Shown: positions 35,234-44,118, numbered from the stretch's first letter. The stretch is DNA of 64,000 nt from Streptomyces roseolilacinus (GCF_014649335.1 NZ_BMSV01000011.1:62001-126000); one strand, 5' to 3'. Notes: generated by a model from the letters alone, not told the origin. Numbers and translations: made by a program.

Positions 35234-36220
35234 TCACGGCCGCTTCGCCGCGGGCGCCTGCAACGTCTGCGACGGCGCCTCGCCGAACCGCTCCCGGTAC
35301 CGCGCCGCGAACCGCCCCAGGTGCGTGAAGCCCCAGCGCCAGGCCACCTCGCTGACCGTCAGCCCGGCGCCCGGCTCGGCCTCCCGCAGTTCGTCGCGGA
35401 CCCGCGCCAGCCGCACGTCGCGGACGTACCCCATCGGCGTCGTCCCCACGTGGGCACGGAACGACTCCTGGAGCCGGCGGGTGCTCACCCGCGCGAGGGC
35501 GGCCAGCTCCGTCGCGGTGAACGGGTGCTCGGGCCGCTCCCGCACCGCGTCCATGACCCGCTTGACCGGCGCCGGGCGCAGGGTGCGGGCCGGCTCGGCC
35601 ACCTCCGTGCGGTACGGGTGCGAGGCGGCCAGCAGCAGCCCCGTGAGCAGCGCGTCCTTCAGCGGCTCGACGACCAGCGGGTGCTGGGCGAGCCCGGCGG
35701 GATCGGCCGCCTCGCGCGCGAGGCGCCGCACCAGCGCCGCCCAGTCCCGGCCCGCCCCGCGCGTCAGGTCCAGCATCGGCGCCAGCACCAGCCCGCGCGG
35801 CGGGGTCCGGCCCAGCAGCTCCTCCAGCCTGTGCCGCAGCGCGGCCGTCTCCACCTTGACGGCGACCACCCGGCAGTCCCCCTCCCACCGGTCGACCACG
35901 ACCGGCCCGGCCGGGTTCAGCACCGTGCCGCGCTCGGGCGTCCCGGTGAGGGTCCCCCCCGCCCCCTGCCGCAGCTCCAGTCGCCCGCTCAGTGGCATGT
36001 TCACGTGGTAGGCGCCCAGCTCCCCGAAGCGCAGCCGCACGTCGGCGCCGCACCGCATGTCCCCCACGACGAGCGGCCCCAGACGCACCGTCTCGAAGCG
36101 GGCGGCGAAACGGCGCCCCCGCTCCTCGACGACGTCCATGAAGGTGGCGTAGAAGCGCTCGCCGATCTCCCGGCGCGCCTCTTCCACGTCCCCCGTACGA
36201 AAAACGGTCGCTACAGTCAC
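35234..36220 (-). CDS. AraC family transcriptional regulator
   Basis: 328 residues from GTG 36220; no clear ribosome site, so a leaderless message is possible. N-terminal AraC-like ligand-binding region (about 20-190; YHVNMPLSGRLELRQGAG, VLNPAGPVVVDRWEGDCRVVAVKV). C-terminal double helix-turn-helix about 228-325: HPFTATELAALARVSTRRLQESFRAHVGTTPMGYVRDVRLARVRDELR and VSEVAWRWGFTHLGRFAARYRERFGEAPSQTL. Related proteins regulate aromatic or stress genes. Divergent from the double-TerD gene with 108 bp between. Confidence 0.9.
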   Translation of the reverse strand: MTVATVFRTGDVEEARREIGERFYATFMDVVEERGRRFAARFETVRLGPLVVGDMRCGADVRLRFGELGAYHVNMPLSGRLELRQGAGGTLTGTPERGTVLNPAGPVVVDRWEGDCRVVAVKVETAALRHRLEELLGRTPPRGLVLAPMLDLTRGAGRDWAALVRRLAREAADPAGLAQHPLVVEPLKDALLTGLLLAASHPYRTEVAEPARTLRPAPVKRVMDAVRERPEHPFTATELAALARVSTRRLQESFRAHVGTTPMGYVRDVRLARVRDELREAEPGAGLTVSEVAWRWGFTHLGRFAARYRERFGEAPSQTLQAPAAKRP

Positions 36221-36328
36221 GTAGCGAGAGAATATGCCTCCCGCACGTGCGCTCCGCGCCCGCCGTCCCGTCACCGGGGTGGCGGGGGGTAAGGGAACGG
36301 CAAAGCGGACCCGATCGTTACGGCAGTC

Positions 36329-37552
36329 ATGACAGCTATGACCCCCGGCTCGAACATCCCCCTGTCCGCCGCGCGCGTGGCGGTGGACGTCGCCGCCCCG
36401 GTGCGGCTCGACGTATCGGGCCTGCTGCTCACCGCCCACGGCAAGGTCCGCTCCGACGACGACTTCGTCTTCTACAACCAGCCGTCGGCCCCCGGCGTCA
36501 CCTACCGGTCCGGCGGCGGCACGGCGCCCGACGCGATCACGGTCGACACGGCCGCGGTGCCCGCGGACGTCGAGCGGATCGTCGTCACGGCGAGCCCGGA
36601 CGCCGCGGGCCGGACGTTCCAGGGCGTCGAGCCGACCGCGACGATCCGCGACGCCGCGACCGGCGCCGTCCTCGCGACCTTCACCCCGCCCGGACTCGGC
36701 GCGGAGACGGCGCTGGTCGTCGTCGAGGTGTACCGGCGCGGCGGCGCGTGGAAGGCCCGCGCGGTGGGGCAGGGGTACGCGAACGGGCTGGCGGGCATCG
36801 CCACCGACTTCGGCGTGACCGTCGAGGAGCCCCCCGCAGCGCCCCCGGCGGCCACACCCGCCCCGGCCGCGCCGCCGGCCGCCGCGACCGCGCCGCCCGC
36901 GCGGGCCCGGGCCGGCTCCGCGCCCGAGCCGGCCGCCGCTCCCCCGACGCCGGCGGCCGCTCCCCCGGCGGCCGGGAGGATCAACCTGGACAAGGGCCGG
37001 GTGAACCTCCAGAAGAACCAGACGGTGTCCCTGGTCAAGGGCGGCCGCCCGCTGCTGTCGCAGGTCAAGATGGGCCTCGGCTGGGAACCCGCGTTCCGCG
37101 GCAAGGACATCGACCTGGACGCGTCCGTCATCGCGTACGGCCCGCGGCGCGACCACCTGGACAGCTGCTACTTCGGCAAGCTGACCATCCTCGGCGGCGC
37201 GATCCGCCACTCCGGCGACAACCTGACGGGCGAGGGCGCCGGCGACGACGAGGTCATCACGGTCGACCTGGGCCGGCTGCCCGCCGAGGCGACGGGCCTG
37301 GTGTTCACGGTGAACTCGTTCTCCGGCCAGAAGTTCACCGAGGTCGCGAAGGCGTACTGCCGGCTGCTCGACGCGGCGACGGGCGAGGAGCTGGTCCGCT
37401 TCGACCTGACGGGCACCGAGCCGCAGACGGGCGTCCTGATGTGCAAGCTGATCCGGCAGTTCTCCGGCGAGTGGGAGATGACCGCGATGGGCACGTTCGT
37501 GAAGGCCCGCACGGTGCGCAACATGGTGCGCCCGGCGGCGGAGGCCCTCTGA
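36329..37552 (+). CDS. Tandem TerD-domain protein
   Basis: 407 residues from ATG 36329 (ATG 36338 also possible). Two TerD-like units: residues about 10-165 (VRSDDDFVFYNQPSAPG, TVDTAAVPADVERIVVTAS) and about 212-400 (INLDKGRVNLQKNQTVSLVKG, VKMGLGWEP, DLDASVIAYG, GDNLTGEGAGDDEVITVDLGRLP). A Pro/Ala linker (168-210) joins them. The calcium-binding Asp/Glu blocks (DDD in the first, GDDE in the second) are kept. TerD proteins occur in tellurite resistance and calcium-dependent stress systems. Here it stands alone without other ter genes; cytoplasmic. Confidence 0.9.
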   Translation: MTAMTPGSNIPLSAARVAVDVAAPVRLDVSGLLLTAHGKVRSDDDFVFYNQPSAPGVTYRSGGGTAPDAITVDTAAVPADVERIVVTASPDAAGRTFQGVEPTATIRDAATGAVLATFTPPGLGAETALVVVEVYRRGGAWKARAVGQGYANGLAGIATDFGVTVEEPPAAPPAATPAPAAPPAAATAPPARARAGSAPEPAAAPPTPAAAPPAAGRINLDKGRVNLQKNQTVSLVKGGRPLLSQVKMGLGWEPAFRGKDIDLDASVIAYGPRRDHLDSCYFGKLTILGGAIRHSGDNLTGEGAGDDEVITVDLGRLPAEATGLVFTVNSFSGQKFTEVAKAYCRLLDAATGEELVRFDLTGTEPQTGVLMCKLIRQFSGEWEMTAMGTFVKARTVRNMVRPAAEAL

Positions 37553-37556
37553 CGGA

Positions 37557-37601
37557 CCGGGGCCCCGCCCGGGTCCTCCGGGCCGGGGCCCCGCCCGGGT
37601 C
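37557..37601. repeat. 19-bp direct repeat forming a convergent terminator
   Basis: CCGGGGCCCCGCCCGGGTC occurs at 37557-37575 and 37583-37601, eight bases apart. Because the unit holds GGGGCCCC, the pair can fold into a long stem between the convergent TerD and PhoX-like genes. The second copy touches the PhoX-like stop codon. Confidence 0.65.
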
Positions 37602-38991
37602 AGCGCCTCGGGGCGCGGTGCCAGGGGCCGGTGACGGCGAGCAGCAGACCGGGCTTCTGGATGTTGGCGTACAGCGTCCGCCCGTCCGGTGAGAAGACGA
37701 CGCCGGCGAACTCGGAGTCGTTGAGGTCGTTGCGGGCGATCGGGTACGTGCGCCCGGAGTCCGTCGCGCCGAAGAGGTGCTGGACGCCCTCGCCGTCCTC
37801 CGCGATGACGAGTCCGCCGTACGGCGAGACGGTGATGTTGTCCGGCCCGTCGAGGGCGCCGTCCTCGTCCGGGGCGGCGTTGACGCCGAGCAGCACCTTC
37901 AGGGTGAGGGTGCGGCGCTTCGGGTCGTAGAACCAGACCTGCCCGTCGTGCGGGGCGCCGGGGCTCTCCTCACGGGCGTACGAGGAGACGACGTACGCGC
38001 CGCCGTCCGCCCACCACATGCCCTCCAGCTTCCGGCCGCGCGTGACGTCGCCGTCCCCGAACTGCTCGCGCACGGCGACCGTGCGGGCGTCCCGGTCGGG
38101 CACGTCCACCCAGTCGACGCCGTAGACGGTGCCGATGCGGGTGGCGCGGGACAGGTCGTCGACGAACCGGCCGCCCGCGTCGAAGCAGCGCGGCGCCTGG
38201 AGGACGCCGGCGTCGTCGGCGAGGGTGCGCAGCCTGCCGCGGCCGTGCCGGAAGCCCTCCGGCGGGACCCAGCGGTAGAGCAGCCCGTTGGGCGAGGAGT
38301 CGTCCTCCGTCAGGTAGGCGTGCCCGCGCCGCGGGTCGATGACCACCGCCTCGTGGTCGAACCGGCCGAACGCCTTGATCGGCTTCGGGTCGCGGTTGGC
38401 GCGGCGGTCGTAGGGGTCGACCTCGAAGACGTAGCCGTGGTCCTTGGTCATGCCGTTCTCGCCGGCGCGGTCGGAGTTCTCCTCGCAGGTGAGCCAGGTG
38501 CCCCAGGCGGTGGCGCCGCCCGCGCAGTTGGTGGAGGTGCCCGCGATGCCGACCCACTCGGCGGTGGTGCCGTCGCGGCGGGCCTCGACGACCGTGCAGC
38601 CGCCGGCCGCGGCGGGGTCGTAGACCAGGCCCTCGGCGAGCGGGACCGGGTGGGCCCAGCCGCCGCGCGGGCCCTTCAGCTCGTGGTTGTTGACCAGCAG
38701 GACCACCCCGCGCGGGCCGGGGAAGGCGGCCGTGCCGTCGTGCCGCTCGGGGGTGAACTCGCCGCTCTCCAGACGGGTGACACCGCTGCGGGTGAGGACC
38801 CGGTAGGTGAACCCGGCGGGCAGGGCGAGCAGTCCGGCCGGGTCGTCGAGCAGCGGGCCGTACCCGTGCCCGCCGCCCCGCTCCGGGGGTGCGGCGACGG
38901 CGCCGGGGGCGGTGGCGAGGGCACCGACGGTGCCGGTGAGGGCGAGGGCGGTGCCGGTGGCGGCGGCGAACTCTCTACGACTGAGCGGCAT
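37600..38991 (-). CDS. Secreted PhoX-like (DUF839) protein
   Basis: 463 residues from ATG 38991 with AGGAG six bases upstream. Tat signal LSRREFAAATGTALALTGTVGALATAPGAVA. DUF839/PhoX propeller blocks: LPAGFTYRVLTRSG, VVLLVNNHELKGPRGGWAHP, STNCAGGATAWGTWLTCEEN, HGYVFEVDPYDR, GRFDHEAVVIDP, YLTEDDSSPNGLLYRW and DGPDNITVSPYGGLVIAEDG. PhoX enzymes are calcium/iron alkaline phosphatases; this is a distant relative, so phosphatase activity is likely but not certain. Probably exported folded by Tat. Confidence 0.85.
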   Translation of the reverse strand: MPLSRREFAAATGTALALTGTVGALATAPGAVAAPPERGGGHGYGPLLDDPAGLLALPAGFTYRVLTRSGVTRLESGEFTPERHDGTAAFPGPRGVVLLVNNHELKGPRGGWAHPVPLAEGLVYDPAAAGGCTVVEARRDGTTAEWVGIAGTSTNCAGGATAWGTWLTCEENSDRAGENGMTKDHGYVFEVDPYDRRANRDPKPIKAFGRFDHEAVVIDPRRGHAYLTEDDSSPNGLLYRWVPPEGFRHGRGRLRTLADDAGVLQAPRCFDAGGRFVDDLSRATRIGTVYGVDWVDVPDRDARTVAVREQFGDGDVTRGRKLEGMWWADGGAYVVSSYAREESPGAPHDGQVWFYDPKRRTLTLKVLLGVNAAPDEDGALDGPDNITVSPYGGLVIAEDGEGVQHLFGATDSGRTYPIARNDLNDSEFAGVVFSPDGRTLYANIQKPGLLLAVTGPWHRAPRR

Positions 38992-39151
38992 CTGGGCTCC
39001 TGGTCGGCCGGACGGTGACGCCCCACGCTCACCCCCGCAGCTGAACACGGGCTGAACCCCACGCGTCACGGCCGGGACGTCCGCGTGGCCGGGAACGGCC
39101 GAAAACCGCCCCCGCGCCGGCCGTACGGGGAGCCCCGGCGGCCCGCGGGCG

Positions 39152-40615
39152 TCAGGAACCCGCGCGGGACCTGGCCTTGAACGCCGCCTTCCGGGCGTCC
39201 TTCGCGATCCGCTTGTCGCGGTGCAGGCGCCCCATCGCCTCCAGCACCTCCGGCGTCGAGGGGTGCTCGACCCGCCACGCCTCGTCGAAGAACCCGCTGT
39301 GGCGGCCCGTCAGCCCCTCCACCAGGTCCTGGAGCTCCTCCAGGTCGCCGTCGGCGTCGAGCTGGGCGGCGATCGTGTCGACGGCCAGCCAGAAGATCAT
39401 CTCCTCGGGCGGCGGCGGCACGTCCCCCGCGCCCCGCTCGGCGAGCCACACCCGGGCGAGCCCGCCCAGCTCCGGGTCGTCCAGGACCTCCCGCACGGCG
39501 GGCTCCGCCCCGGCGCCCACCAGGGCGAGCGCCTGCTGGCAGTGGAGCCGGCGCAGCGGCGACCCGGCGTCGGCGCCCCTCGCCGCGGCGAGCAGCTCAC
39601 GGGCCGCCGCGACCGGTTCGCGCCCGGCGAGCCACTGCTCCGTCTCGGCCCGCGCCGCCGCCTGCGGGAAGGCGCCGACCGCGCCGAGCAGTTCGTCCGC
39701 GCCCCGCTCCGCGAGCTCCCCCACCGCCGGGGCGGCCACGCCGGCCTCCAGCAGCCGGCTGCGGACGCCGTACAGGCCGAGCGGGGTGAGCCGCACCATG
39801 CCGTACCGGGCGACGTCGTCCTCGTCGAGGTCGGCGGGCGAGGGCTCGTCGGGGGCCTCCTCCGTCATCAGCGCCTCGTCGACGGGCCGGTACTCGACGA
39901 GCCCCATCGGCTCCAGGACCCGGAACTGGTCGTCGAGCCGCATCATCGCCTGGGACACCTGCTCCAGCACCTCGTCCGTCGGCTCGCCCATGTCGTCGGG
40001 GACGATGACGGACGCGGCGAGCGCGGGCAGCGGCACCGGCCCCTCGCCGGACCCGCCCTCGGCCACGGTCAGCAGGTAGAGGTTGGCGAGCACCTCGTCC
40101 AGGAACTCCGCCTCCGCCTCCGGGTCCCAGCCCAGCGCGTCGAAGTCGATGCCGCCGTCCGCCCCGGCCAGGGCCTCCAGCGCCTCGACGTCGTCCACGA
40201 CGGGCGCGGCGGCGTCCGCGAACACGGTCTCCAGGCCGTCCAGCCAGAGGGCGAGCACGTCCTGCGGGCCGCCGCCGGTCACCAGCGGCAGGGCGTCCCC
40301 GGCCGTGGCGGTGCCCGTGTCGCCGGCGCCGTCGGCGGGCTCCCGGACCTCGACGAGGCCCGTGTCGACCGCGACCCGCCACGCCTCGCTCGCGTACGCC
40401 TCGCCGTCCTCGTCGCCCGCGAGACCCAACGCCTCGGCGGCCGCTCCCAGCTGCGCCTCCGCGAGCTCGCCGCCCGCACCGACCCGGGTCTCCGGCCCCG
40501 CCCAGCGGGCGAGCCGGACGGCACGCGCCAGCACGGGCGCGGCCAGCGCGGCCCGCGCCAGTTCGGCGTCCGGTCGGAGCCGCACCGGCGGCAGGGTCGG
40601 ACGGTCTGAGGGCAT
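39152..40615 (-). CDS. Conserved Streptomyces protein of unknown function
   Basis: 487 residues from ATG 40615 with GAGGAGAT nine bases upstream. Very acidic and Ala-rich, no signal peptide or membrane segment. Largely alpha-helical, with many Glu/Asp clusters (LDGLETVFADAAAPVVDDVEAL, DMGEPTDEVLEQVSQAMMRLDDQFRVLEPMGLVEYRPVD) and HEAT-like helical pairs near the end. I do not recognise a domain with known activity. Divergent from the secreted nuclease gene. Confidence 0.75.
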   Translation of the reverse strand: MPSDRPTLPPVRLRPDAELARAALAAPVLARAVRLARWAGPETRVGAGGELAEAQLGAAAEALGLAGDEDGEAYASEAWRVAVDTGLVEVREPADGAGDTGTATAGDALPLVTGGGPQDVLALWLDGLETVFADAAAPVVDDVEALEALAGADGGIDFDALGWDPEAEAEFLDEVLANLYLLTVAEGGSGEGPVPLPALAASVIVPDDMGEPTDEVLEQVSQAMMRLDDQFRVLEPMGLVEYRPVDEALMTEEAPDEPSPADLDEDDVARYGMVRLTPLGLYGVRSRLLEAGVAAPAVGELAERGADELLGAVGAFPQAAARAETEQWLAGREPVAAARELLAAARGADAGSPLRRLHCQQALALVGAGAEPAVREVLDDPELGGLARVWLAERGAGDVPPPPEEMIFWLAVDTIAAQLDADGDLEELQDLVEGLTGRHSGFFDEAWRVEHPSTPEVLEAMGRLHRDKRIAKDARKAAFKARSRAGS

Positions 40616-40841
40616 CGGCGGTATCTCCTCGGGACGGGCGGCGGTGCGGGTCCAAGCCGCCCCCAGCGTAGACGCATGCGGGGACGCCTCCCGCGTTCAC
40701 TCACCTGACAGGCGTCGTCCACCCGGCGCCCCTTGACAAGTGGCCCGCTCACCCAAGAGATTGACGCGCGTAGAGCGGCCACCTCTCCTTTCCAGCCACT
40801 CCGCACACCCTCACCTCCCACCACCCCCTTGGAGTCCATCC

Positions 40842-42677
40842 ATGGCTTCCTCCCTGCCGAGAACCGCTGCCGTCTCGGCCGTCGTCGCCGCCGCCCTGGC
40901 CGCCGGCCTGCTCGCCGGCGCCTCCACCTCGGTGGCGGACACGACCGACGCCGTCCGCATCCACGACATCCAGGGCTCCACGCGCATATCCCCGCTCGTC
41001 GGCCAGCGCGTCACGGACGTCCCCGGCATCGTCACCGGCGTGCGGACGTACGGCTCCCGCGGCTTCTGGTTCCAGGACCCGGAGGCGGACGGGGACGCGG
41101 CGACCAGCGAGGGCGTCTTCGTCTTCACCAGCTCGAAGCCCACCGTCTCCGTCGGCGACGCCGTGAAGGTGTCGGGCACGGTCACCGAGTACGTCCCCGG
41201 CGGCCTCGGCTCCGGCAACCAGTCGCTCACCCAGATCTCGAAGCCGGCCGTCACCGTCGTCTCCTCCGGCAACCCGGTCCCCGCCCCGGTGGCCGTCACC
41301 GCCGCGTCCGTCCCCGACGCGTACACGCCCGAAGGCGACCCGGCGCAGGAGGGCTCCGTCAACGGCCTCCCCCTCAAGCCCGGTTCCTACGCGCTGGACT
41401 ACTACGAGTCGCTGGAGGGCGCGAACGTCCGCATCGGCTCCTCCCGCGTCGTGGGCCCCAGCACCGAGCACGGCGAGCTGTGGGTGACCGTCAAGCCCGG
41501 CGAGAACCCCAACCGCCGGGGCGGCACGGTCTACGGCTCGTACACCTCCCAGAACCCCGGCCGCCTCAAGGTCCAGTCGCTGGTGCCGCTCGCCGAGCAG
41601 CCCTTCCCGACCGCGAACGTCGGCGACGTGCTGACCGGCACGACCGAGGGCCCGCTCGACTTCAACCAGTACGGCGGCTACACCCTCACCGCGCGCACCC
41701 TCGGCACCGTGCAGGACCGCGGCCTGCAGCGCGAGAAGACCTGTCCGCAGCACCGCAGCGAACTCGCCGTCGCCACGTACAACGTGGAGAACCTCGACCC
41801 GACCGACCCGCAGGAGAAGTTCGACGCGCTCGCGAAGGCGGTCGTGGAGAACCTCGCCTCGCCCGACGTCATCGCCCTGGAGGAGATCCAGGACGACAAC
41901 GGCGCCAAGAACGACGGCACCGTCACCGCCGGCGAGACGCTGCGGAAGTTCACGGACGCGATCGTCGCCGCGGGCGGCCCGGCGTACGCGTGGCGGTCCG
42001 TCGACCCGGAGAACAACAAGGACGGCGGCGAGCCCGGCGGCAACATCCGCCAGGTCTTCCTCTTCAACCCCGAGCGCGTGTCGTTCACCGACCGCGCGGG
42101 CGGCGACGCCACGACCGGCACCGGAGTCGTCAAGGAGCGCGGCAAGGCGGCACTGACCCTCTCCCCCGGCCGGATCGCGCCGGCGGACGCCGCCTGGGAG
42201 AACAGCCGCAAGCCGCTGGCCGGCGAGTTCGTCTTCCGCGGCCGCACCGTCATCGTCGTCGCCAACCACTTCGGCTCGAAGGGCGGCGACGAGTCCATCG
42301 TCGCGCACCGCCAGCCGCCGAACCGTTCCTCCGAGGTGAAGCGCGTCGAGCAGGCGAAGGTCGTCAACGCCTTCGTCAAGGACGTCCTCGCCGTCCAGCG
42401 CAACGCCGACGTCGTGGTCCTCGGCGACATCAACGACTTCGAGTTCTCCGCCACGACCCAGGCCCTCACCGACGGCGGCGCCCTCCACGCGGCCGTCACG
42501 AGCCTGCCGCGCAGCGAGCGCTACTCGTACGTCTTCCAGGGCAACAGCCAGGTGCTGGACCAGATCCTGACCAGCCCGGGCATCCGCCACTTCACGTACG
42601 ACAGCGTCCACATCAACGCGGAGTTCGCCGACCAGAACAGCGACCACGACCCGCAGGTGCTGCGTTTCAGGCCGTAA
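40842..42677 (+). CDS. Secreted endonuclease/exonuclease/phosphatase-family nuclease
   Basis: 611 residues from ATG 40842 with TTGGAG seven bases upstream. Sec signal to about residue 33 (AALAAGLLAGASTSVA). Residues 40-270 form beta-rich OB-like domains (IHDIQGSTRISPLVGQRVTDVPGIVTGV, RGFWFQDPEADGD), as in large extracellular nucleases. The catalytic domain is about 300-611: LAVATYNVENLD, VIALEEIQDDNG (Glu), VANHFGSKGGDES, VVLGDINDFEFS (Asp/Asn) and the final SDHDPQ (Asp-His). All active-site residues are present. Expected to digest extracellular DNA for phosphate and nucleosides. Confidence 0.92.
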   Translation: MASSLPRTAAVSAVVAAALAAGLLAGASTSVADTTDAVRIHDIQGSTRISPLVGQRVTDVPGIVTGVRTYGSRGFWFQDPEADGDAATSEGVFVFTSSKPTVSVGDAVKVSGTVTEYVPGGLGSGNQSLTQISKPAVTVVSSGNPVPAPVAVTAASVPDAYTPEGDPAQEGSVNGLPLKPGSYALDYYESLEGANVRIGSSRVVGPSTEHGELWVTVKPGENPNRRGGTVYGSYTSQNPGRLKVQSLVPLAEQPFPTANVGDVLTGTTEGPLDFNQYGGYTLTARTLGTVQDRGLQREKTCPQHRSELAVATYNVENLDPTDPQEKFDALAKAVVENLASPDVIALEEIQDDNGAKNDGTVTAGETLRKFTDAIVAAGGPAYAWRSVDPENNKDGGEPGGNIRQVFLFNPERVSFTDRAGGDATTGTGVVKERGKAALTLSPGRIAPADAAWENSRKPLAGEFVFRGRTVIVVANHFGSKGGDESIVAHRQPPNRSSEVKRVEQAKVVNAFVKDVLAVQRNADVVVLGDINDFEFSATTQALTDGGALHAAVTSLPRSERYSYVFQGNSQVLDQILTSPGIRHFTYDSVHINAEFADQNSDHDPQVLRFRP

Positions 42678-42740
42678 TTTTGGGCTCGTTCCGCCTCCGG
42701 GGCGCTCCCCTTTTTGGGCTCGTTCCGCCTCCGGGGCGCT
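42678..42740. repeat. 29-bp perfect direct repeat
   Basis: The copies at 42678-42706 and 42712-42740 are identical, each starting with TTTTGGGCTCG and ending GGGGCGCT, five bases apart. The first begins at the base after the nuclease stop codon. Confidence 0.9.
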
Positions 42741-42744
42741 TTGA

Positions 42745-42820
42745 GCGGGTGTCGGGAAGTCGACCGTGCTCGGCCCCTCGTTCCTCGGGGCCTGCGCGCG
42801 CTCGTCTTCCCGACACCCGC
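42745..42820 (+). terminator. Nested long hairpin after nuclease gene
   Basis: Fifteen-base perfect arms GCGGGTGTCGGGAAG (42745-42759) and CTTCCCGACACCCGC (42806-42820) enclose 46 bases with an inner GGCCCC/GGGGCC stem (42772-42792). It may be a terminator or a REP-like element; similar nested structures recur downstream of Streptomyces genes as far as I recall. Confidence 0.6.
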
Positions 42821-42854
42821 GCGCCCCTTCGGCTCCACGAGCGGCCCACGCGGG

Positions 42855-42930
42855 CGCCCTCCCCCTCCCCACGGCTGACCGGCCCGAGCCGAGGAACGCC
42901 CTCCCCCTCCCCGTAGCCAACCGGCCCGAG
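42855..42930. repeat. 34-bp imperfect direct repeat
   Basis: Copies at 42855-42888 and 42897-42930 share the C-rich start and the end ACCGGCCCGAG, with about five mismatches between. Spacing is 42 bp. Confidence 0.7.
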
Positions 42931-43007
42931 GCGGGGGGCACCCGCCCAATCTCACGGGCAACCCGCGGGGGCGTCCTCCTCGGGTGCGTGGAGTCGTGGG
43001 TGGTGTC

Positions 43008-43721
43008 TCACACGTCCGGGGTGAGGCTCAGGGCGGGTGTGTGGCGGCGGACCGTGCTGCGCACCAGGCCCGGGTACGACTGGACCCTGCGCCACTGCGG
43101 CGTCGGCGCCCCGACGCCGTCGCCGGGGGCCGCCACAGCCTCCTCGTGGGCGGCCGCGCTCTCCCACTCGGCGTAGTTGAGGACGCGGGTGCCGTCCAGG
43201 CCGAGGTGGAAGTGGCCGGAGATCCCGCCCGGGTGCGGCGCCGGGTCGCTGCCGAGCGCCTCGAACACCGCGTCCACCCAGCCCCGCTGCCGCGCCGGGT
43301 CCGGCCCGTCGAACTCCACCTCCACGGTGACCACGCACCCCGGCACCCGGTCGTGCGCCGCCGCGAGCATGCCGCTGCGGTACAGCTCGTACGAGTGCAG
43401 GGCGACCCGCTCGATGCCGGGCACGGCGGCGTCGATCTCCGCGTTCCGCTCGGCGCGCTCGGTGCGCACCAGCTCCTGGTAGTCCTCCTCGGCGCGCCAC
43501 TGCGAGTAGTGGAACAGCGTGTCCCCGTCCGAGCCGATGTGGACGGTGTAGGAGAGCAGCCCCTCGTTCGGCCAGCGCCGCTTCCCCCAGGTGCGGGCGA
43601 TGGCGTCGACGGCCGCCCGCTGCCGCTCCGGGGTGCCCACGCGCCAGGTGCTGGCCTTGACCAGGCCGACCCCCGGGCGGGTGAGGTCGGGACGGGAATG
43701 GGGCCGGACGTACACGGTCAT
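43008..43721 (-). CDS. Antibiotic biosynthesis monooxygenase (ABM) family protein, tandem domains
   Basis: 237 residues from ATG 43721 with GGAGG upstream. Two ferredoxin-like ABM units: about 20-110 (LVKASTWRVGTPERQRAAVDAI, LLSYTVHIGSDGDTLFHYSQWRAEEDYQEL) and about 120-215 (CVVTVEVEFDGPDPARQRGWVDAVFEAL, HFHLGLDGTRVLNYAEWESAAAHEEAV). The HYSQW and NYAEW blocks are the family marks. Members are cofactor-free oxygenases of polyketide quinones or heme-degrading and stress proteins. A perfect palindrome sits about 70 bp upstream. Confidence 0.85.
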   Translation of the reverse strand: MTVYVRPHSRPDLTRPGVGLVKASTWRVGTPERQRAAVDAIARTWGKRRWPNEGLLSYTVHIGSDGDTLFHYSQWRAEEDYQELVRTERAERNAEIDAAVPGIERVALHSYELYRSGMLAAAHDRVPGCVVTVEVEFDGPDPARQRGWVDAVFEALGSDPAPHPGGISGHFHLGLDGTRVLNYAEWESAAAHEEAVAAPGDGVGAPTPQWRRVQSYPGLVRSTVRRHTPALSLTPDV

Positions 43722-43789
43722 GCGCTGCCTCCTCGACGAGCGCCCGGCCGCACCCCCGTGGCCCGGCCGGGCACCCCCCATCCTGAGAG

Positions 43790-43805
43790 CTCAAGCGTGC
43801 TTGAG
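43790..43805. promoter_or_regulatory. Palindromic operator CTCAAGC-GT-GCTTGAG
   Basis: Perfect seven-base arms with a two-base centre, 69-84 bp upstream of the monooxygenase start and just past the stop of the DUF4235-type gene. TCAAG/CTTGA half-sites are usual for MarR-family regulators. No MarR gene is nearby. Confidence 0.6.
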
Positions 43806-43806
43806 G

Positions 43807-44118
43807 TCAAGAGCCGCCCGGCCACGTCCCGGTGAGCCGCCGCACCCCGATGGCGCCGCCCCGGTCCACGGCCGCCCGCACCACCGAGAAGATGGCGCCC
43901 TGGATCGCGGCCGCGATCAGGATCTCCCGCCAGGAGCGGTCCTCGTCCAGCGCGTCGGGCGCGTCGCTGCCCCGGCCGACGGCCTTCCACGCCTGGGTGA
44001 ACAGCGCGCTCGCGGCGGCACCGCCCGCCAGGCCGAGGATCAGCCCGACGGGACGGTAGAGCATGCTCTGCCGGCGCTTCGTCCTCGACCTGGGCCACGG
44101 CGGCCTGCGCGCGCTCAT
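43807..44118 (-). CDS. DUF4235-type small membrane protein
   Basis: 103 residues from ATG 44118, overlapping the stop of the DUF3618-type gene. Basic N-terminus, then MLYRPVGLILGLAGGAAASALFTQAWKAVG (first helix) and WREILIAAAIQGAIFSVVRAAVDRGGAIGVRRLTG (second helix and tail), the DUF4235 pattern. Third gene of a membrane-protein operon; function unknown, possibly envelope stress. Confidence 0.8.
   Translation of the reverse strand: MSARRPPWPRSRTKRRQSMLYRPVGLILGLAGGAAASALFTQAWKAVGRGSDAPDALDEDRSWREILIAAAIQGAIFSVVRAAVDRGGAIGVRRLTGTWPGGS

Larger units (their letters stand above)
42678..43007. other. Gene-free interval with nested repeats and hairpins
   Basis: 330 bp between the nuclease stop and the convergent monooxygenase stop. 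It holds a 29-bp direct repeat, a 15-bp-arm inverted repeat with an inner hairpin and a 34-bp imperfect repeat, all listed separately. No open frame here has coding character. Confidence 0.7.
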
